Counted from the stretch's first letter, positions 26,365 to 35,273 are shown. The stretch is DNA of 64,000 bases from Microbispora catharanthi (GCF_006334915.2 NZ_VDMA02000014.1:1-64000); one strand, 5' to 3'. Translations and numbers: made by a program. Notes: a model not told the origin generated them from the sequence alone.

Positions 26365-27003
26365 ATGGCAAGTGGTTGTACGCCGACCGCGGGAGGGTGG
26401 TTACCGTCGCTGGCCGTGACCGTAACGCGACGTGGATCCGTGCGCGGGCTGCGATCGGTGGTGCTCGTCGCGGCGCTGCTCGTGCCGGCGATCCTTGCCT
26501 CGGGCATGCTCATGGCTCACTTCGCCGGCTACGGGGAACGGGTGCGGAGCGACTTCTCACGCACCGCGGCCGTACGTGCGACACCGGCGGGGACGGCGGA
26601 TGAGAAAGGCGCCGGAGCAGCCGGCGGGACCGCGGGAGACCGGACTCTCGCCGGCACGCCCGGTACGCGGCCGACTGTGCTGCCGAATCTCGCGGATGGA
26701 CAGGAGGTCCGGAGGGCCGACGTGGTTCCGATGGCGGGGACGGCGCGGAAGCCCCTGCTGAACCCGACCCCGGTGCCCGAACCGTCCGGTCCCGCGCGTC
26801 TCTACGAGGGGCTCGTACGGATCCTGCCGATCGCCCAACCCGTCCATGAGGTCGTCCACGGGGACGCGCCGAAGGTGAGCCGGCCGGTGAAGAAGCCGGA
26901 ACCTCGTGAGAAGACGACCTTCACGTGCGCGCCGGAGTGGCGGGACACGTGGCTGTGGGAGCTCTGCCGCGAACGTGAGGGCCAACCCGAAGTCGGGCGA
27001 TGA
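26365..27003 (+). CDS. Hypothetical membrane-anchored protein
   Basis: Up to 212 residues. One hydrophobic helix (VVLVAALLVPAILASGMLMA, about residues 31-52) is followed by a Gly/Ala/Thr/Pro-rich extracytoplasmic stretch and a basic C-terminal part with KPEPREKTTFTCAPEWRDTW and two Cys. The start is uncertain: ATG 26365 or a GTG near 26416; neither has a good ribosome site. No family recognised. It precedes an M15 peptidase gene by 130 bp, whose leader has its own ribosome site. Confidence 0.5.
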   Translation: MASGCTPTAGGWLPSLAVTVTRRGSVRGLRSVVLVAALLVPAILASGMLMAHFAGYGERVRSDFSRTAAVRATPAGTADEKGAGAAGGTAGDRTLAGTPGTRPTVLPNLADGQEVRRADVVPMAGTARKPLLNPTPVPEPSGPARLYEGLVRILPIAQPVHEVVHGDAPKVSRPVKKPEPREKTTFTCAPEWRDTWLWELCREREGQPEVGR

Positions 27004-27132
27004 GCTGGAAGCGCGCAAATGCGACGTGACCGGTCGATAGCACTTATGCGAACCGGGGCTCGGGCACAGAGGGCGCTGTAGTAACGTGCGTCCCTGACCC
27101 AGGTCACGAGTTCGCAAACGGGGGAGTCGATC

Positions 27133-28269
27133 GTGCCATCTCCTCGATCAGCCAGGCTGATCGCGGTCGTCACGGTGATGACTTCGCTGGCCGTCTCCGC
27201 GCCGCACGGCACGGCCGCGGCGGCCTTGGCCGGCACCACGACCGCGGAGGGCTCCGCGAACGCTCGCACGGAGGCCGCCGGGGAAAGCGCCCGGGCCGGC
27301 GTGCTCGACAAGGAGCCCACCACGCTGACCGAGCTGCGGCGAGAGGCCCAGAAGGCGTACAAGTCCATCGAGGACGCGAACAGGGTGCTGGTGGCGCGGC
27401 AGAAGAAGTTCGGCGCCGTCGAGAAGGAGCTGGCGACCAAGCTGCAGGGTCTCCAGCAGGCCACGGCGGAGCTCAACAAACTGCGCAAGCCGCTGTCCGA
27501 CCTCGCCTCGTCCATGTATCAGGACCCCTCGCTCGACGGACTCAGCCCGTTCTTCAGGGCGGGAAACGGCACGGAGACGCTCCGGAGGATCGCCGACCTC
27601 GATCACCTTGTCGCAGGGCGGAACAACGTGCTCGGCGACGCGGTGAAGCTGCTGGAACGGCAGCAGCAGCTCGCGCAGGAGGCGCAGGAGCTCCGGGCGG
27701 CCAGCCTCCTGCAGGAGGCGCAGCTGAGCGCGCAGGTCACCGCGCTGCGCAAACGCTCCACCACGCTGGTCCGGTCGCTGACCAAGGCGCTGATCAAGCT
27801 CGGCGTGAAGATCGGCGATGGAAGGGCCGGCGGCTGCGACCCGACCAGGATCGGTCAGGCGGAGCAGTACCCGAACGGCCTGCTGCCCAAGAACATCCTG
27901 TGCCCCCTGCCGCAGGCCGGAGAGGAGCTGCGGGCGGACGCGGCGATCGCCTTCGCCGATCTCAACATCGCCTACAAGAAGCGCTTCGGCGCCCCGATGT
28001 GCATCTCCGACAGCTATCGCAACCTGGGTGAGCAGCAGTCGATCTACTATCGGCGGCCCGGTTTCGCGGCCACTCCAGGGAAGAGCAACCACGGTCTGGG
28101 ACTCGCCGTCGACCTGTGCGGCGGAGTGCAGAGCTTCCGTTCTGTGCAGTTCAACTGGCTGGAGGCCAACAGCAAGCGGTATGGCTGGATCCACCCCGAC
28201 TGGTCGTATCACAGCCCCTTCGAGCCCTGGCACTGGGAGTACGACCCCAAGCTCGGCGCACAGCTCTGA
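27133..28269 (+). CDS. Secreted M15-family D-alanyl-D-alanine carboxypeptidase
   Basis: 378 residues. GTG start with GGGGGAG six bases upstream, then a signal peptide (LIAVVTVMTSLAVSAPHGTA). A coiled coil spans about residues 60-230 (LRREAQKAYKSIEDANRVLV). The C-terminal 120 residues are a VanY-like M15B domain with the zinc motifs SNHGLGLAVDL (His and Asp) and EPWHWEY (His), plus an SYRNLGEQ segment. It trims D-Ala from peptidoglycan stem peptides or cross-links outside the membrane. The coiled-coil-plus-hydrolase layout parallels the NlpC/P60 protein at 9070. Confidence 0.9.
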   Translation: MPSPRSARLIAVVTVMTSLAVSAPHGTAAAALAGTTTAEGSANARTEAAGESARAGVLDKEPTTLTELRREAQKAYKSIEDANRVLVARQKKFGAVEKELATKLQGLQQATAELNKLRKPLSDLASSMYQDPSLDGLSPFFRAGNGTETLRRIADLDHLVAGRNNVLGDAVKLLERQQQLAQEAQELRAASLLQEAQLSAQVTALRKRSTTLVRSLTKALIKLGVKIGDGRAGGCDPTRIGQAEQYPNGLLPKNILCPLPQAGEELRADAAIAFADLNIAYKKRFGAPMCISDSYRNLGEQQSIYYRRPGFAATPGKSNHGLGLAVDLCGGVQSFRSVQFNWLEANSKRYGWIHPDWSYHSPFEPWHWEYDPKLGAQL

Positions 28270-28389
28270 CGGGTGCGCTACGCCGGGTTCAAGGAGATGC
28301 TCCCGCAGGTCACGCGTGACCAGCGGGCCTGGCGGCAGGCCGGGGCGAGCACCGCCTGATCGGCGTCATCCGCCGCCGGACAAGGCCGA

Positions 28390-29121
28390 TCAGTGAGGGT
28401 GAATGGTCATCGATAGCCTGCCCTGTGCCTGTGCCTGGGCGAGCTGGGCCGCCTGCCCGGGGGTCGTGGCCAGCACGAGCAGCGCGCCGCCGTCCGTACG
28501 GCCCGGTGGCCGGGCGATCACTCGCACCTCCTGGGCGACGGTCCGGGCCTGGAACGGGCCGTCCTCGAAGGCCGCCAGGATGTCGATCACGTCTCCCGGC
28601 GACAGCAGACGGGCGGCGTCGGGGTCGGCGATCCTGACCGGCGTCGCGACCATCCCCGGCTCCGCGGCCGAAGCTCCCGCTTGCGCGGTCGAAGTCCCTG
28701 GCGCCGCTGCCTGACCACCACCGGCCGACCCGTCGGGCACCTGACCGTCGGAGCCCTCCCCACTCGGCTCGTGCCGGCCGGACGGCTGCCCGGCCAGGGT
28801 CTGTCGGAACAGGCCCGGACCGAGCAGCCGTGCGTCGGTGAGGAGTTCGCCTCGGCGCAACGAGCCGGCGAGCACGCGGCCCGAGACCGGGGCGCCGGGC
28901 GCGTACGCCCCGGCGGGCACCGTGTCGGGCGGAAGCCGTACGACCACCACGTCGGAGGCGGCCAGCCGGCCTCCGGCGAGGTCGTGGGCGGCGGCGAGGA
29001 CCTCCACCCCGTCAGGGGAACGGACGGCAAGCAGCACGCAGGCCACCGCCAGACCGGCGAGGACGGCGGCGATCGGACGGCGACGGCGCGCCGTCAGCCG
29101 TCTCAGATCACGCATGACCAT
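28390..29121 (-). CDS. SAF-domain protein, CpaB/RcpC-like
   Basis: 243 residues. A basic N-terminus (RRLTARRRRPIAAVLAGLAV) carries one membrane helix, followed by a SAF domain (VLAAAHDLAGGRLAASDVVV through GRVLAGSLRRGELLTDARL), a Gly/Ser/Gln-rich linker at about residues 110-155, and a second conserved part (ARLLSPGDVIDILAAFEDGP). This matches the Flp-pilus assembly CpaB/RcpC family, which stabilises the pilus channel. No other tad/flp genes are in the window, so the role is uncertain. It is six bases downstream of the mtnP stop and probably co-transcribed with it. Confidence 0.75.
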   Translation of the reverse strand: MVMRDLRRLTARRRRPIAAVLAGLAVACVLLAVRSPDGVEVLAAAHDLAGGRLAASDVVVVRLPPDTVPAGAYAPGAPVSGRVLAGSLRRGELLTDARLLGPGLFRQTLAGQPSGRHEPSGEGSDGQVPDGSAGGGQAAAPGTSTAQAGASAAEPGMVATPVRIADPDAARLLSPGDVIDILAAFEDGPFQARTVAQEVRVIARPPGRTDGGALLVLATTPGQAAQLAQAQAQGRLSMTIHPH

Positions 29122-29127
29122 CTCGTG

Positions 29128-29934
29128 TCAGGGGAGCTCGATCGGCAGCTTGATCCCGTCGAGGGCGTTGCCGCAGGGGCAGGGGCGCTCCTCCGGAAGG
29201 GCCTCGACGACCTGTGCGACCAGAGTGCGCATCCGCTCCACGTTGGCGGCGAAGAAGGCCAGCACCTCTTCGTGGGTGACCCCCTCACCGGCCTCCACGC
29301 CGGCGTCATGGTCGGTCACGAGGGCGAGCGTCGTGTAGCAGAGGGCCAGTTCGCGGGCGAGCACGGCCTCGGGGTGCCCGGTCATACCGATGATCGACCA
29401 GCCCGCGCCCGCGAACCACTTCGACTCGGCCCGGGTGGAGAAGCGGGGCCCCTCGACCACGACCAGAGTGCCGCCGTCGACCGTGTCCCAGCCCGTCTCG
29501 CGCGCCGTGGCCACGGAGGCCGCCCGGCCGGAGGGGCAGTAGGGGTCGGAGAACGACACGTGAACGGCCCCGCCCGTGTCGTAGTAGGTCTGCTCGCGGC
29601 TCTGTGTGCGGTCCACGAGCTGGTCGGGGATCACGAGGGCGCCCGGCCCGATCTCCGGTCGCAGGGATCCGACCGCACTGGGCGCGAGCACCTGGCGGAC
29701 GCCGAGGGACCGCAGGGCCCACATGTTCGCCCGATAGGGGATGCGGTGGGGAGGAAAGGTGTGGCCGCGGCCGTGCCGTGGGACGAACGCGACGGTCCGC
29801 TCGCCGATGCGGCCCACGGTGATCGAGTCACTCGGCGGGCCGTACGGCGTCGTCACGTCGATCTCTTCGGCGTCCTCCAGCAGCGAGTAGAACCCCGAGC
29901 CGCCGATGACCCCGATATCTGCGCGATTGACCAT
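29128..29934 (-). CDS. mtnP: S-methyl-5'-thioadenosine phosphorylase
   Basis: 268 residues; splits methylthioadenosine, a by-product of polyamine and other SAM reactions, with phosphate to adenine and methylthioribose-1-phosphate. The family signatures are IGVIGGSGFY at the start, VAFVPRHGRGHTFPPHRIPY (phosphate and substrate site), and SIIGMTGHPEAVLARELALC. The length is typical. A -10 TAGTGT sits exactly six bases before the ATG, implying a leaderless mRNA. A purine nucleoside phosphorylase preference cannot be wholly excluded. Confidence 0.9.
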   Translation of the reverse strand: MVNRADIGVIGGSGFYSLLEDAEEIDVTTPYGPPSDSITVGRIGERTVAFVPRHGRGHTFPPHRIPYRANMWALRSLGVRQVLAPSAVGSLRPEIGPGALVIPDQLVDRTQSREQTYYDTGGAVHVSFSDPYCPSGRAASVATARETGWDTVDGGTLVVVEGPRFSTRAESKWFAGAGWSIIGMTGHPEAVLARELALCYTTLALVTDHDAGVEAGEGVTHEEVLAFFAANVERMRTLVAQVVEALPEERPCPCGNALDGIKLPIELP

Positions 29935-29940
29935 GGGCCG

Positions 29941-29946
29941 ACACTA
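29941..29946 (-). promoter_or_regulatory. -10 box of leaderless mtnP promoter
   Basis: TAGTGT on the reverse strand, six bases before the mtnP ATG, so transcription should begin at or next to the start codon. The same spacing is seen before galU, rsmI, metG and the tetR-like gene. Confidence 0.6.
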
Positions 29947-29996
29947 GCGAACGGCGCCGCACACCCGCCGTGTCCCGCCGGCCCCTGTGGATAACC

Positions 29997-30335
29997 TCAG
30001 GCGGCGGCGGTGGAGCCGGACGACGACGTGCTCGACGACGTGCTCGGCGAGGAGGTGCTCGACGAGCTCGTGGAGGTCGCGGGCTCCTTCTTGCCCGAGT
30101 CGCCGGACGACTTCGAGGACGACGTCGTCGTGGTGGACGTGGTCGTCGACGAGCTCGACGAACGGCTGTCGGTCCGGTAGAAGCCGGAGCCCTTGAACAC
30201 GATGCCAACGGCGGAGAAGACCTTGCGCAGCTTGCCCTGGCAGGCCGGGCACTCCGTGAGCGGGTCGTCAGAGAACTTCTGGACGGCCTCCAGCTGCTCA
30301 CCGCAAGCGGTACAGGCGTACTGGTAGGTAGGCAC
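29997..30335 (-). CDS. FmdB-type zinc-ribbon protein with disordered Ser/Thr tail (Ruc-like)
   Basis: 112 residues from GTG 30335 with GGAGGAG upstream. The first 40 residues form a zinc ribbon: PTYQYACTACGEQLE and LTECPACQGKLRKVF (two CxxC pairs). The rest is extremely Ser/Thr-rich (SSSSSTTTSTTTTSSSK) and must be disordered. This architecture and the place beside fthC-galU-glp match mycobacterial Rv0991c (Ruc), a redox-regulated chaperone whose cysteines release zinc under oxidation. By analogy it may hold unfolded proteins during oxidative stress; this is inference. A FmdB-type regulatory role is the older label. Confidence 0.8.
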   Translation of the reverse strand: MPTYQYACTACGEQLEAVQKFSDDPLTECPACQGKLRKVFSAVGIVFKGSGFYRTDSRSSSSSTTTSTTTTSSSKSSGDSGKKEPATSTSSSSTSSPSTSSSTSSSGSTAAA

Positions 30336-30451
30336 TCGCTCCTCCTGAGACTGGCACTCGACCGGGTCGATTGCTAATGGTAAGCAGTCAACAAGCCCAA
30401 ACGCCACTCCAGCCCGGTTTATTGCCCCGCGCCGTCCCATTCGCTCACCCT

Positions 30452-30494
30452 GCGAACCGTCGGCGAACCGTCGGCGAACCGTCGGCGAACCGCC
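30452..30494. repeat. 11-bp tandem repeat
   Basis: The unit GCGAACCGTCG occurs three times in a row (30452-30484) with a fourth partial copy, followed by two looser repeats of CGATCCGGC. It lies in the short gap between the antiporter stop (30563) and the FmdB-like gene. Confidence 0.7.
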
Positions 30495-30562
30495 CGCGAT
30501 CCGGCCTGCGATCCGGCCCGCATCCGCTCGCGAAAATTCCAGACAACCCCGGGCGGCGGCGG

Positions 30563-32068
30563 TCAGCCGCCGCGTTCGCCGTACCAGCCGGCGAGCTTGC
30601 CACGGCGGCTGACGGCGCGCAGGCGGCGTTCGACCGTCTCCCGCTGGGCGGCCGTGGTGACCACGAGAAGCTGGTCGCCCGCCAGCAGCCGGGTCGTCTG
30701 CGTGGGCACGAACGACTGTCCCTTCCGCACGACGAGCGTGACCATGGTGTTCGCGGGCAGCCGGAGCTCGAAGATCTCCACGCCGTGCATGAGCGAGCCG
30801 GGCGGAATGCGGACCTGCAGCAGGTCGGCGTTCAACTCTCCCAGCGGCGCGGCCTCCACGTCGAGGTCGCGGGCCTCGCCCTCGGCCGCCAGGCCGAGCA
30901 GCCGGGCGAGGTACGGCAGAGTGGGCCCCTGCACGATCGTGAACACGATGACGATGATGAAGACGTCGTTGAACAGGCCCTTCGCCCCCGGCAGGCCGGC
31001 GGCCCAGGGGATCGCGGCCAGCACGATGGGCACCGCGCCGCGCAGCCCGGCCCACGACAGGAACACCTGCTCGCGCCACGACAGCGAGCCGAGCCGCAAA
31101 AGCCGCACCACCGCGCCGGACACCAGGACCGACGCCGGGCGGGCGAGCAGGACGAGCAGCAGGCCCGACACGAGGGCCGGGACGATCACGCCGGGCAGTT
31201 CGCGCGGATCGGCCAGCATGCCGAGCATGACGAACAGCCCGATCTGGGCGAGCCAGGCGGCGCCTTCCGCGAAGCCGCGCGTGGCGGCGCGGTGGGGGAG
31301 CCGGGCGTTGCCCAGGATCAGCGTCGTCAGGTACACCGCGAGGAACCCGCTGCCGTGCAGCAGCGTCGCCCCGCTGTAGGTCACGAACGCCAGCGCCAGC
31401 ACCGCGATCGGGTAGAGGCCGGAGGCGGGCAGCGCGACCCGGCGCAGCGCGTACACCCCCGCCGGGCCCACGGCGAGGCCGAGGGCCGCGCCGATGACCA
31501 GTTCGACGGCGGTGTCCAGCAGGACGTGCGGCAGCGAGAGGGTCAGCGACGAGCCCGCGCTCAGCATTATCACGAGGATGACGGTCGGGGCGTCGTTGAA
31601 GCCCGACTCCGCCTCCAGGATCCCGGCGAGCCGGGGCGGCAGCGGCAGCCGTCTCAGCACGGAGAACACGGCCGCCGCGTCGGTCGACGCCAGGAACGCG
31701 CCGAGCAGCAGCGCCATCCGCCACTCCATGCCGAGCAGGGCGGCGACGGTCACCGCGAGCACGACGACGCTGACCGCGATCCCGACCGTGGCGAGCACGA
31801 GCGCGGTCGGCACGGCGTCGCGTACGTGGTTCCAGTTGGTGGTGAGACCGCCCTCGGCGAGGATCACGGCGAGGGCGATCATGCCGAGCTGCTGGGCCGT
31901 CTGGGCGTTGTCGAAGTTGATGCCGACGATGCCGCCCTCACCGAGCAGCAGGCCGATGCCGAGGAAGATGAGCAGCGTGGGAAGGCCGGTGCGGTGCGCG
32001 ATCCGTACGGACGCGATGGCCGCGATGACGACGGCGGCGGACAGCAGCAGCCAGACGTTCAGACCCAC
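30563..32068 (-). CDS. CPA-type K+/Na+:H+ antiporter with RCK_C domain (CvrA/NhaP2-like)
   Basis: 501 residues. About 12-13 membrane helices cover residues 1-400, with the CPA core motif ILEAESGFNDAPTVILVIML containing the ion-binding Asn-Asp pair. The cytosolic end (about 410-490) is an RCK_C/TrkA_C-like domain (GVEIFELRLPANTMVTLVVR) that would bind a nucleotide or cation and gate the pump, as in CvrA/NhaP2 K+/H+ antiporters. The GTG start has GGGAGCG just upstream. It probably exports K+ or Na+ against protons for pH and volume control. It lies 33 bases downstream of fthC on the same strand. Confidence 0.85.
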   Translation of the reverse strand: MGLNVWLLLSAAVVIAAIASVRIAHRTGLPTLLIFLGIGLLLGEGGIVGINFDNAQTAQQLGMIALAVILAEGGLTTNWNHVRDAVPTALVLATVGIAVSVVVLAVTVAALLGMEWRMALLLGAFLASTDAAAVFSVLRRLPLPPRLAGILEAESGFNDAPTVILVIMLSAGSSLTLSLPHVLLDTAVELVIGAALGLAVGPAGVYALRRVALPASGLYPIAVLALAFVTYSGATLLHGSGFLAVYLTTLILGNARLPHRAATRGFAEGAAWLAQIGLFVMLGMLADPRELPGVIVPALVSGLLLVLLARPASVLVSGAVVRLLRLGSLSWREQVFLSWAGLRGAVPIVLAAIPWAAGLPGAKGLFNDVFIIVIVFTIVQGPTLPYLARLLGLAAEGEARDLDVEAAPLGELNADLLQVRIPPGSLMHGVEIFELRLPANTMVTLVVRKGQSFVPTQTTRLLAGDQLLVVTTAAQRETVERRLRAVSRRGKLAGWYGERGG

Positions 32069-32101
32069 CCGCTCCCTTCGCCGTCCCTTAGGCCAATCTT
32101 G

Positions 32102-32668
32102 TCACATCTGTACCAATCGGGCGATTCCGCTCGGGAGGGCGGCGAAGCGTACGCGCTGGTCGTGGGGCTCGGTGGGAACCCCTTCGATCAGCTCGCCCTC
32201 GTGCAGGAGCGCCACCGTCGGCACGTTCGGCCCCACGCGGGCGAGCGCCCGGTCGTAGAAGCCGCCGCCGCGGCCGAGCCGTACGCCGGTGACCCGGTCC
32301 ACGGCCAGGGCCGGCACGATGACCAGCGCGGCGGTGCGGATCGCGTCGACGCCGCGCCGGACGTCCACCGGCTCCATGATCCCGTTCGGGCCGGGCGCCA
32401 GCGAGTCGGGACCGTCGTACACCGCCCAGTCGAGCTCGCCGTCCGCCCGCTGCACCGGCAGCATCACCGTGGCGCCGTGTTTCCACAGGGCCAGGATCAG
32501 CCCCTGGGTGGACGGCTCGGTGCCGGTCGACCAGTAGCAGGCCACCAGCCCCGCCATCTGCACCCACGGCTGGTCGAGGAGTAACTCCCTGATGGCCGCC
32601 GACGACTCGCGCAGCGTCCTGGGATCGAGTTCCGACCGGCCGCGCAGGATACGCCGACGCAGGTTCAT
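32102..32668 (-). CDS. fthC: 5-formyltetrahydrofolate cyclo-ligase
   Basis: 188 residues; converts 5-formyl-THF with ATP to 5,10-methenyl-THF, salvaging stored folate. The ATP/Mg-binding motif GVRLGRGGGFYDRALA and the N-terminal MNLRRRILRGR with DPRTL are typical, as is ACYWSTGTEPST. The ATG at 32668 is preferred over a TTG nine bases upstream. It is divergent from galU with only 33 bases between the starts, the same arrangement as Rv0992c-Rv0993 in mycobacteria. Confidence 0.9.
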   Translation of the reverse strand: MNLRRRILRGRSELDPRTLRESSAAIRELLLDQPWVQMAGLVACYWSTGTEPSTQGLILALWKHGATVMLPVQRADGELDWAVYDGPDSLAPGPNGIMEPVDVRRGVDAIRTAALVIVPALAVDRVTGVRLGRGGGFYDRALARVGPNVPTVALLHEGELIEGVPTEPHDQRVRFAALPSGIARLVQM

Positions 32669-32689
32669 CTTGTCCAAAGACTGCTCCGT

Positions 32690-32695
32690 TAGTGT
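32690..32695 (+). promoter_or_regulatory. -10 box of leaderless galU promoter
   Basis: TAGTGT, six bases before the galU ATG, in the 33-bp divergent gap with fthC. There is no ribosome-binding sequence before the ATG, consistent with leaderless translation. Confidence 0.6.
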
Positions 32696-32701
32696 CTACT
32701 C

Positions 32702-33607
32702 ATGGCTGACTTCGATCCCGTGACCAAAGCCGTCGTGCCCGCCGCGGGTCTCGGCACCCGCTTCCTTCCCGCGACGAAGGCGACCCCCAAGGAGATGCTG
32801 CCCATCGTCGACAAGCCGGCCATCCAGTACGTGGTGGAGGAGGCCGTCTCCGCCGGGCTGCTCGACGTCCTCATGGTGACCGGCCGCAACAAGCGCTCGA
32901 TCGAGGACCACTTCGACGTAGCGTACGAGTTGGAGGACGCTCTTCGCGCCAAGGGCGACGAGGAGCGGCTCAACCAGGTGAAGGAGCCTGTCGACCTCGC
33001 CACCATGCACTACGTGCGGCAGGGTGAGCCCAAGGGCCTCGGCCACGCCGTCCTGTGCGCCAAGCAGCACGTCGGCCACGAGCCGTTCGCCTGCCTGCTC
33101 GGCGACGACATCATCGACCCCCGCGACCCGCTGCTCAAGCGCATGATCGAGGTGCGCGCGACCTACGGCGGCAGCGTCGTCGCGCTGATGGAGGTGCCAC
33201 GCGAGCATGTCTCCCTGTACGGCGCCGCCGCCATCCTGCCGACCGACGAGGACGACGTCGTCCGCGTCACCGACCTCGTGGAGAAGCCCCCGGCCGACGA
33301 GGCGCCCTCGAACTGGGCCATCATCGGGCGGTACGTGATCGATCCCGCCGTGTTCGACGTGCTGGAGCGGACCCCGCCCGGGCGCGGCGGCGAGATCCAG
33401 CTCACCGACGCCCTGCGCACCCTGGCCTCGATGGGCCCGGAGGAGGGCGGTCCGGTGCACGGCGTGCTGTTCCGCGGCCGTCGCTACGACACCGGCAACA
33501 AGCTGGAGTATCTGCAGACCGTGGTGCAGTTCGCCGCGAACCGGGACGACCTCGCCCCCGAGTTCCTGCCGTGGCTGCGGGAGTTCCTGAACAAGTCCGG
33601 ACAGTGA
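32702..33607 (+). CDS. galU: UTP--glucose-1-phosphate uridylyltransferase
   Basis: 301 residues; makes UDP-glucose from UTP and glucose-1-phosphate for cell-wall and storage polysaccharides. The nucleotide-binding motif AVVPAAGLGTRFLPATKATP with KEMLPIVDKPAIQYVVEEA is at the N-terminus; CLLGDDIIDP supplies the metal Asp and VTDLVEKP the sugar site. First gene of the galU-glp-moaC-mog-rimJ-sepX run, followed by glp after four bases. Confidence 0.95.
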   Translation: MADFDPVTKAVVPAAGLGTRFLPATKATPKEMLPIVDKPAIQYVVEEAVSAGLLDVLMVTGRNKRSIEDHFDVAYELEDALRAKGDEERLNQVKEPVDLATMHYVRQGEPKGLGHAVLCAKQHVGHEPFACLLGDDIIDPRDPLLKRMIEVRATYGGSVVALMEVPREHVSLYGAAAILPTDEDDVVRVTDLVEKPPADEAPSNWAIIGRYVIDPAVFDVLERTPPGRGGEIQLTDALRTLASMGPEEGGPVHGVLFRGRRYDTGNKLEYLQTVVQFAANRDDLAPEFLPWLREFLNKSGQ

Positions 33608-33611
33608 GCCG

Positions 33612-34796
33612 ATGAAGCCCGTCGACCGCCATCTCGCCGGCATCCTCGCGACGGTGCGCCCGCTCGCACCGCTCGAGGTCGAGATCGAGGCCGCCCTCGG
33701 CGCCGTGCTGGCCGAGGACGTCGCCTCGCCCGTCGCGCTGCCGCCGTTCGACAACTCGGCGATGGACGGCTACGCCGTACGGGCCGAGGACGTGGCCGCC
33801 ACGCCCGTCACACTGCCCGTGATCGGCGACGTGGCGGCGGGGGACGGCGGGCTGAACGCCCTCGGCCCCGGCCTGGTCACCCGCATCATGACCGGGGCGC
33901 CGATGCCCGTCGGCGCCGACGCCGTCGTGCCCGTGGAGTGGACCGACGGGGGCACCGCCCGCGTACGGATCGACAGGCCGGCGCCGGTCGGCAACGCGAT
34001 CCGGCGGGCGGGTGAGGACGTGCGGGCGGGCGACGTGGTGCTCCGCGAGGGCGCCAGGATCGGGCCCGCCCAGATCGGCATCCTCGCCGGGGTCGGCCGG
34101 CGCCGGGTGCTGGTGCGGCCCCGGCCGAGGGTGGTCGTGCTGTCCACGGGTGCCGAGCTCGCCGAGCCCGGCACCCCGCTGGGCGCGGGCCGCATCTGGG
34201 AGTCCAACAGCTTCATGCTCGCCGCGGCCGTACGCGAGGCCGGGGCGGAGGGGTTCCGGGCCGGTTCGGTGACCGACGACCCCAAGGAGTTCATGGACAC
34301 GCTGGACGCCCAGCTCCTGCGGGCCGACGCCGTGATCACCAGCGGCGGCGTCTCGATGGGGGCGTACGAGCCGGTCAAGGAGGCCCTGTCCCCGCTGGGC
34401 ACGGTGACCTTCGAGAAGGTCGCCATGCAGCCGGGCATGCCGCAGGGCTTCGGCGTCGTGGGGCCCGACCGCGTGCCGATCTTCACGCTGCCGGGCAACC
34501 CGGTCTCGTCGTTCGTGTCGTTCGTGCTCTTCGTCAAGCCCGCTCTGCGGGCGATGCAGGGTCTCCCGGCCGGGCCGCCCCCGACCGTACGGGCCACGGT
34601 GACCGCGCCGCTGCGGTCTCCCGAGGGGAAGCGGTCATACCTGCGGGCCGTGCTTGCCGGGGAGACCGTGGCGCCGGTGACCCGGCAGGGCTCGCACCAG
34701 CTCGCGGCGCTGGCCGGGGCGAACGCGCTGATCGTGGTGCCGGAGGACGTGACCTCGCTGCCCGAGGGCGCCGAGGTGGAGGTGATACCGCTATGA
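33612..34796 (+). CDS. glp: Gephyrin-like molybdotransferase Glp (MoeA family)
   Basis: 394 residues. MoeA inserts molybdate into adenylated molybdopterin. Domain order is normal: MoeA N domain (FDNSAMDGYAVRAEDVA), the MPT-binding domain (VVVLSTGAELAEPGTPLGAG ... DAVITSGGVSMGAYEPVKEA, LPGNPVSSFVSFVLFVKPAL) and the C-terminal MoeA domain. The setting between galU and rimJ-sepX is that of Rv0994/Glp; in corynebacteria Glp binds FtsZ and the membrane receptor GlpR. The adjacent moaC and mog also support molybdopterin work, so it may do both. Four bases after galU; overlaps moaC by four bases. Confidence 0.88.
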   Translation: MKPVDRHLAGILATVRPLAPLEVEIEAALGAVLAEDVASPVALPPFDNSAMDGYAVRAEDVAATPVTLPVIGDVAAGDGGLNALGPGLVTRIMTGAPMPVGADAVVPVEWTDGGTARVRIDRPAPVGNAIRRAGEDVRAGDVVLREGARIGPAQIGILAGVGRRRVLVRPRPRVVVLSTGAELAEPGTPLGAGRIWESNSFMLAAAVREAGAEGFRAGSVTDDPKEFMDTLDAQLLRADAVITSGGVSMGAYEPVKEALSPLGTVTFEKVAMQPGMPQGFGVVGPDRVPIFTLPGNPVSSFVSFVLFVKPALRAMQGLPAGPPPTVRATVTAPLRSPEGKRSYLRAVLAGETVAPVTRQGSHQLAALAGANALIVVPEDVTSLPEGAEVEVIPL

Positions 34797-35269
34797 AGCT
34801 GACTCACGTGGACGAGTCGGGCGCCGCCCGGATGGTGGACGTCTCAGAGAAGGACGTCAGCGCGCGTACCTCCGTCGCGACGGGCCGGGTGCTGCTGTCG
34901 CCGGAGGCGGTGGCCGTGCTCCGCGCGGGTGACGTGCCCAAGGGCGACGCGCTCGGCGTCGCGCGGATCGCCGGGATCATGGGCGCCAAGCGCACCCCCG
35001 ACCTCGTGCCGCTGTGCCACCCGATCGCCCTGACCGGCGTGAAGGTCGACCTGGCCGTCGTGGACGAAGGGGTGGAGATCACCGCCCGGGTCCGTACGGC
35101 CGACAGGACCGGCGTCGAGATGGAGGCGCTCACGGCCGTCACCGTCGCGGCGCTCGCGCTGGTGGACATGGTCAAGGCGGTGGACCCGACAGCGGTGATC
35201 AGCGATGTTCGGGTCGAGGAGAAGACGGGCGGCAAGACGGGCCACTGGACCCGGTCCGGACAGGAGTGA
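34793..35269 (+). CDS. moaC: Cyclic pyranopterin monophosphate synthase
   Basis: 158 residues; second step of molybdopterin synthesis, forming cPMP from the MoaA product. Conserved parts are MVDVSEKDVSARTSVATGRV, the LVPLCHPIALTGVKVD substrate loop, and VEMEALTAVTVAALALVDMV with the dimer helix; the catalytic Lys and Asp near VEEKTGG and KAVD are present. The ATG overlaps the glp stop (ATGA). No moaA is nearby. Confidence 0.93.
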   Translation: MKLTHVDESGAARMVDVSEKDVSARTSVATGRVLLSPEAVAVLRAGDVPKGDALGVARIAGIMGAKRTPDLVPLCHPIALTGVKVDLAVVDEGVEITARVRTADRTGVEMEALTAVTVAALALVDMVKAVDPTAVISDVRVEEKTGGKTGHWTRSGQE

Positions 35270-35273
35270 GGGC

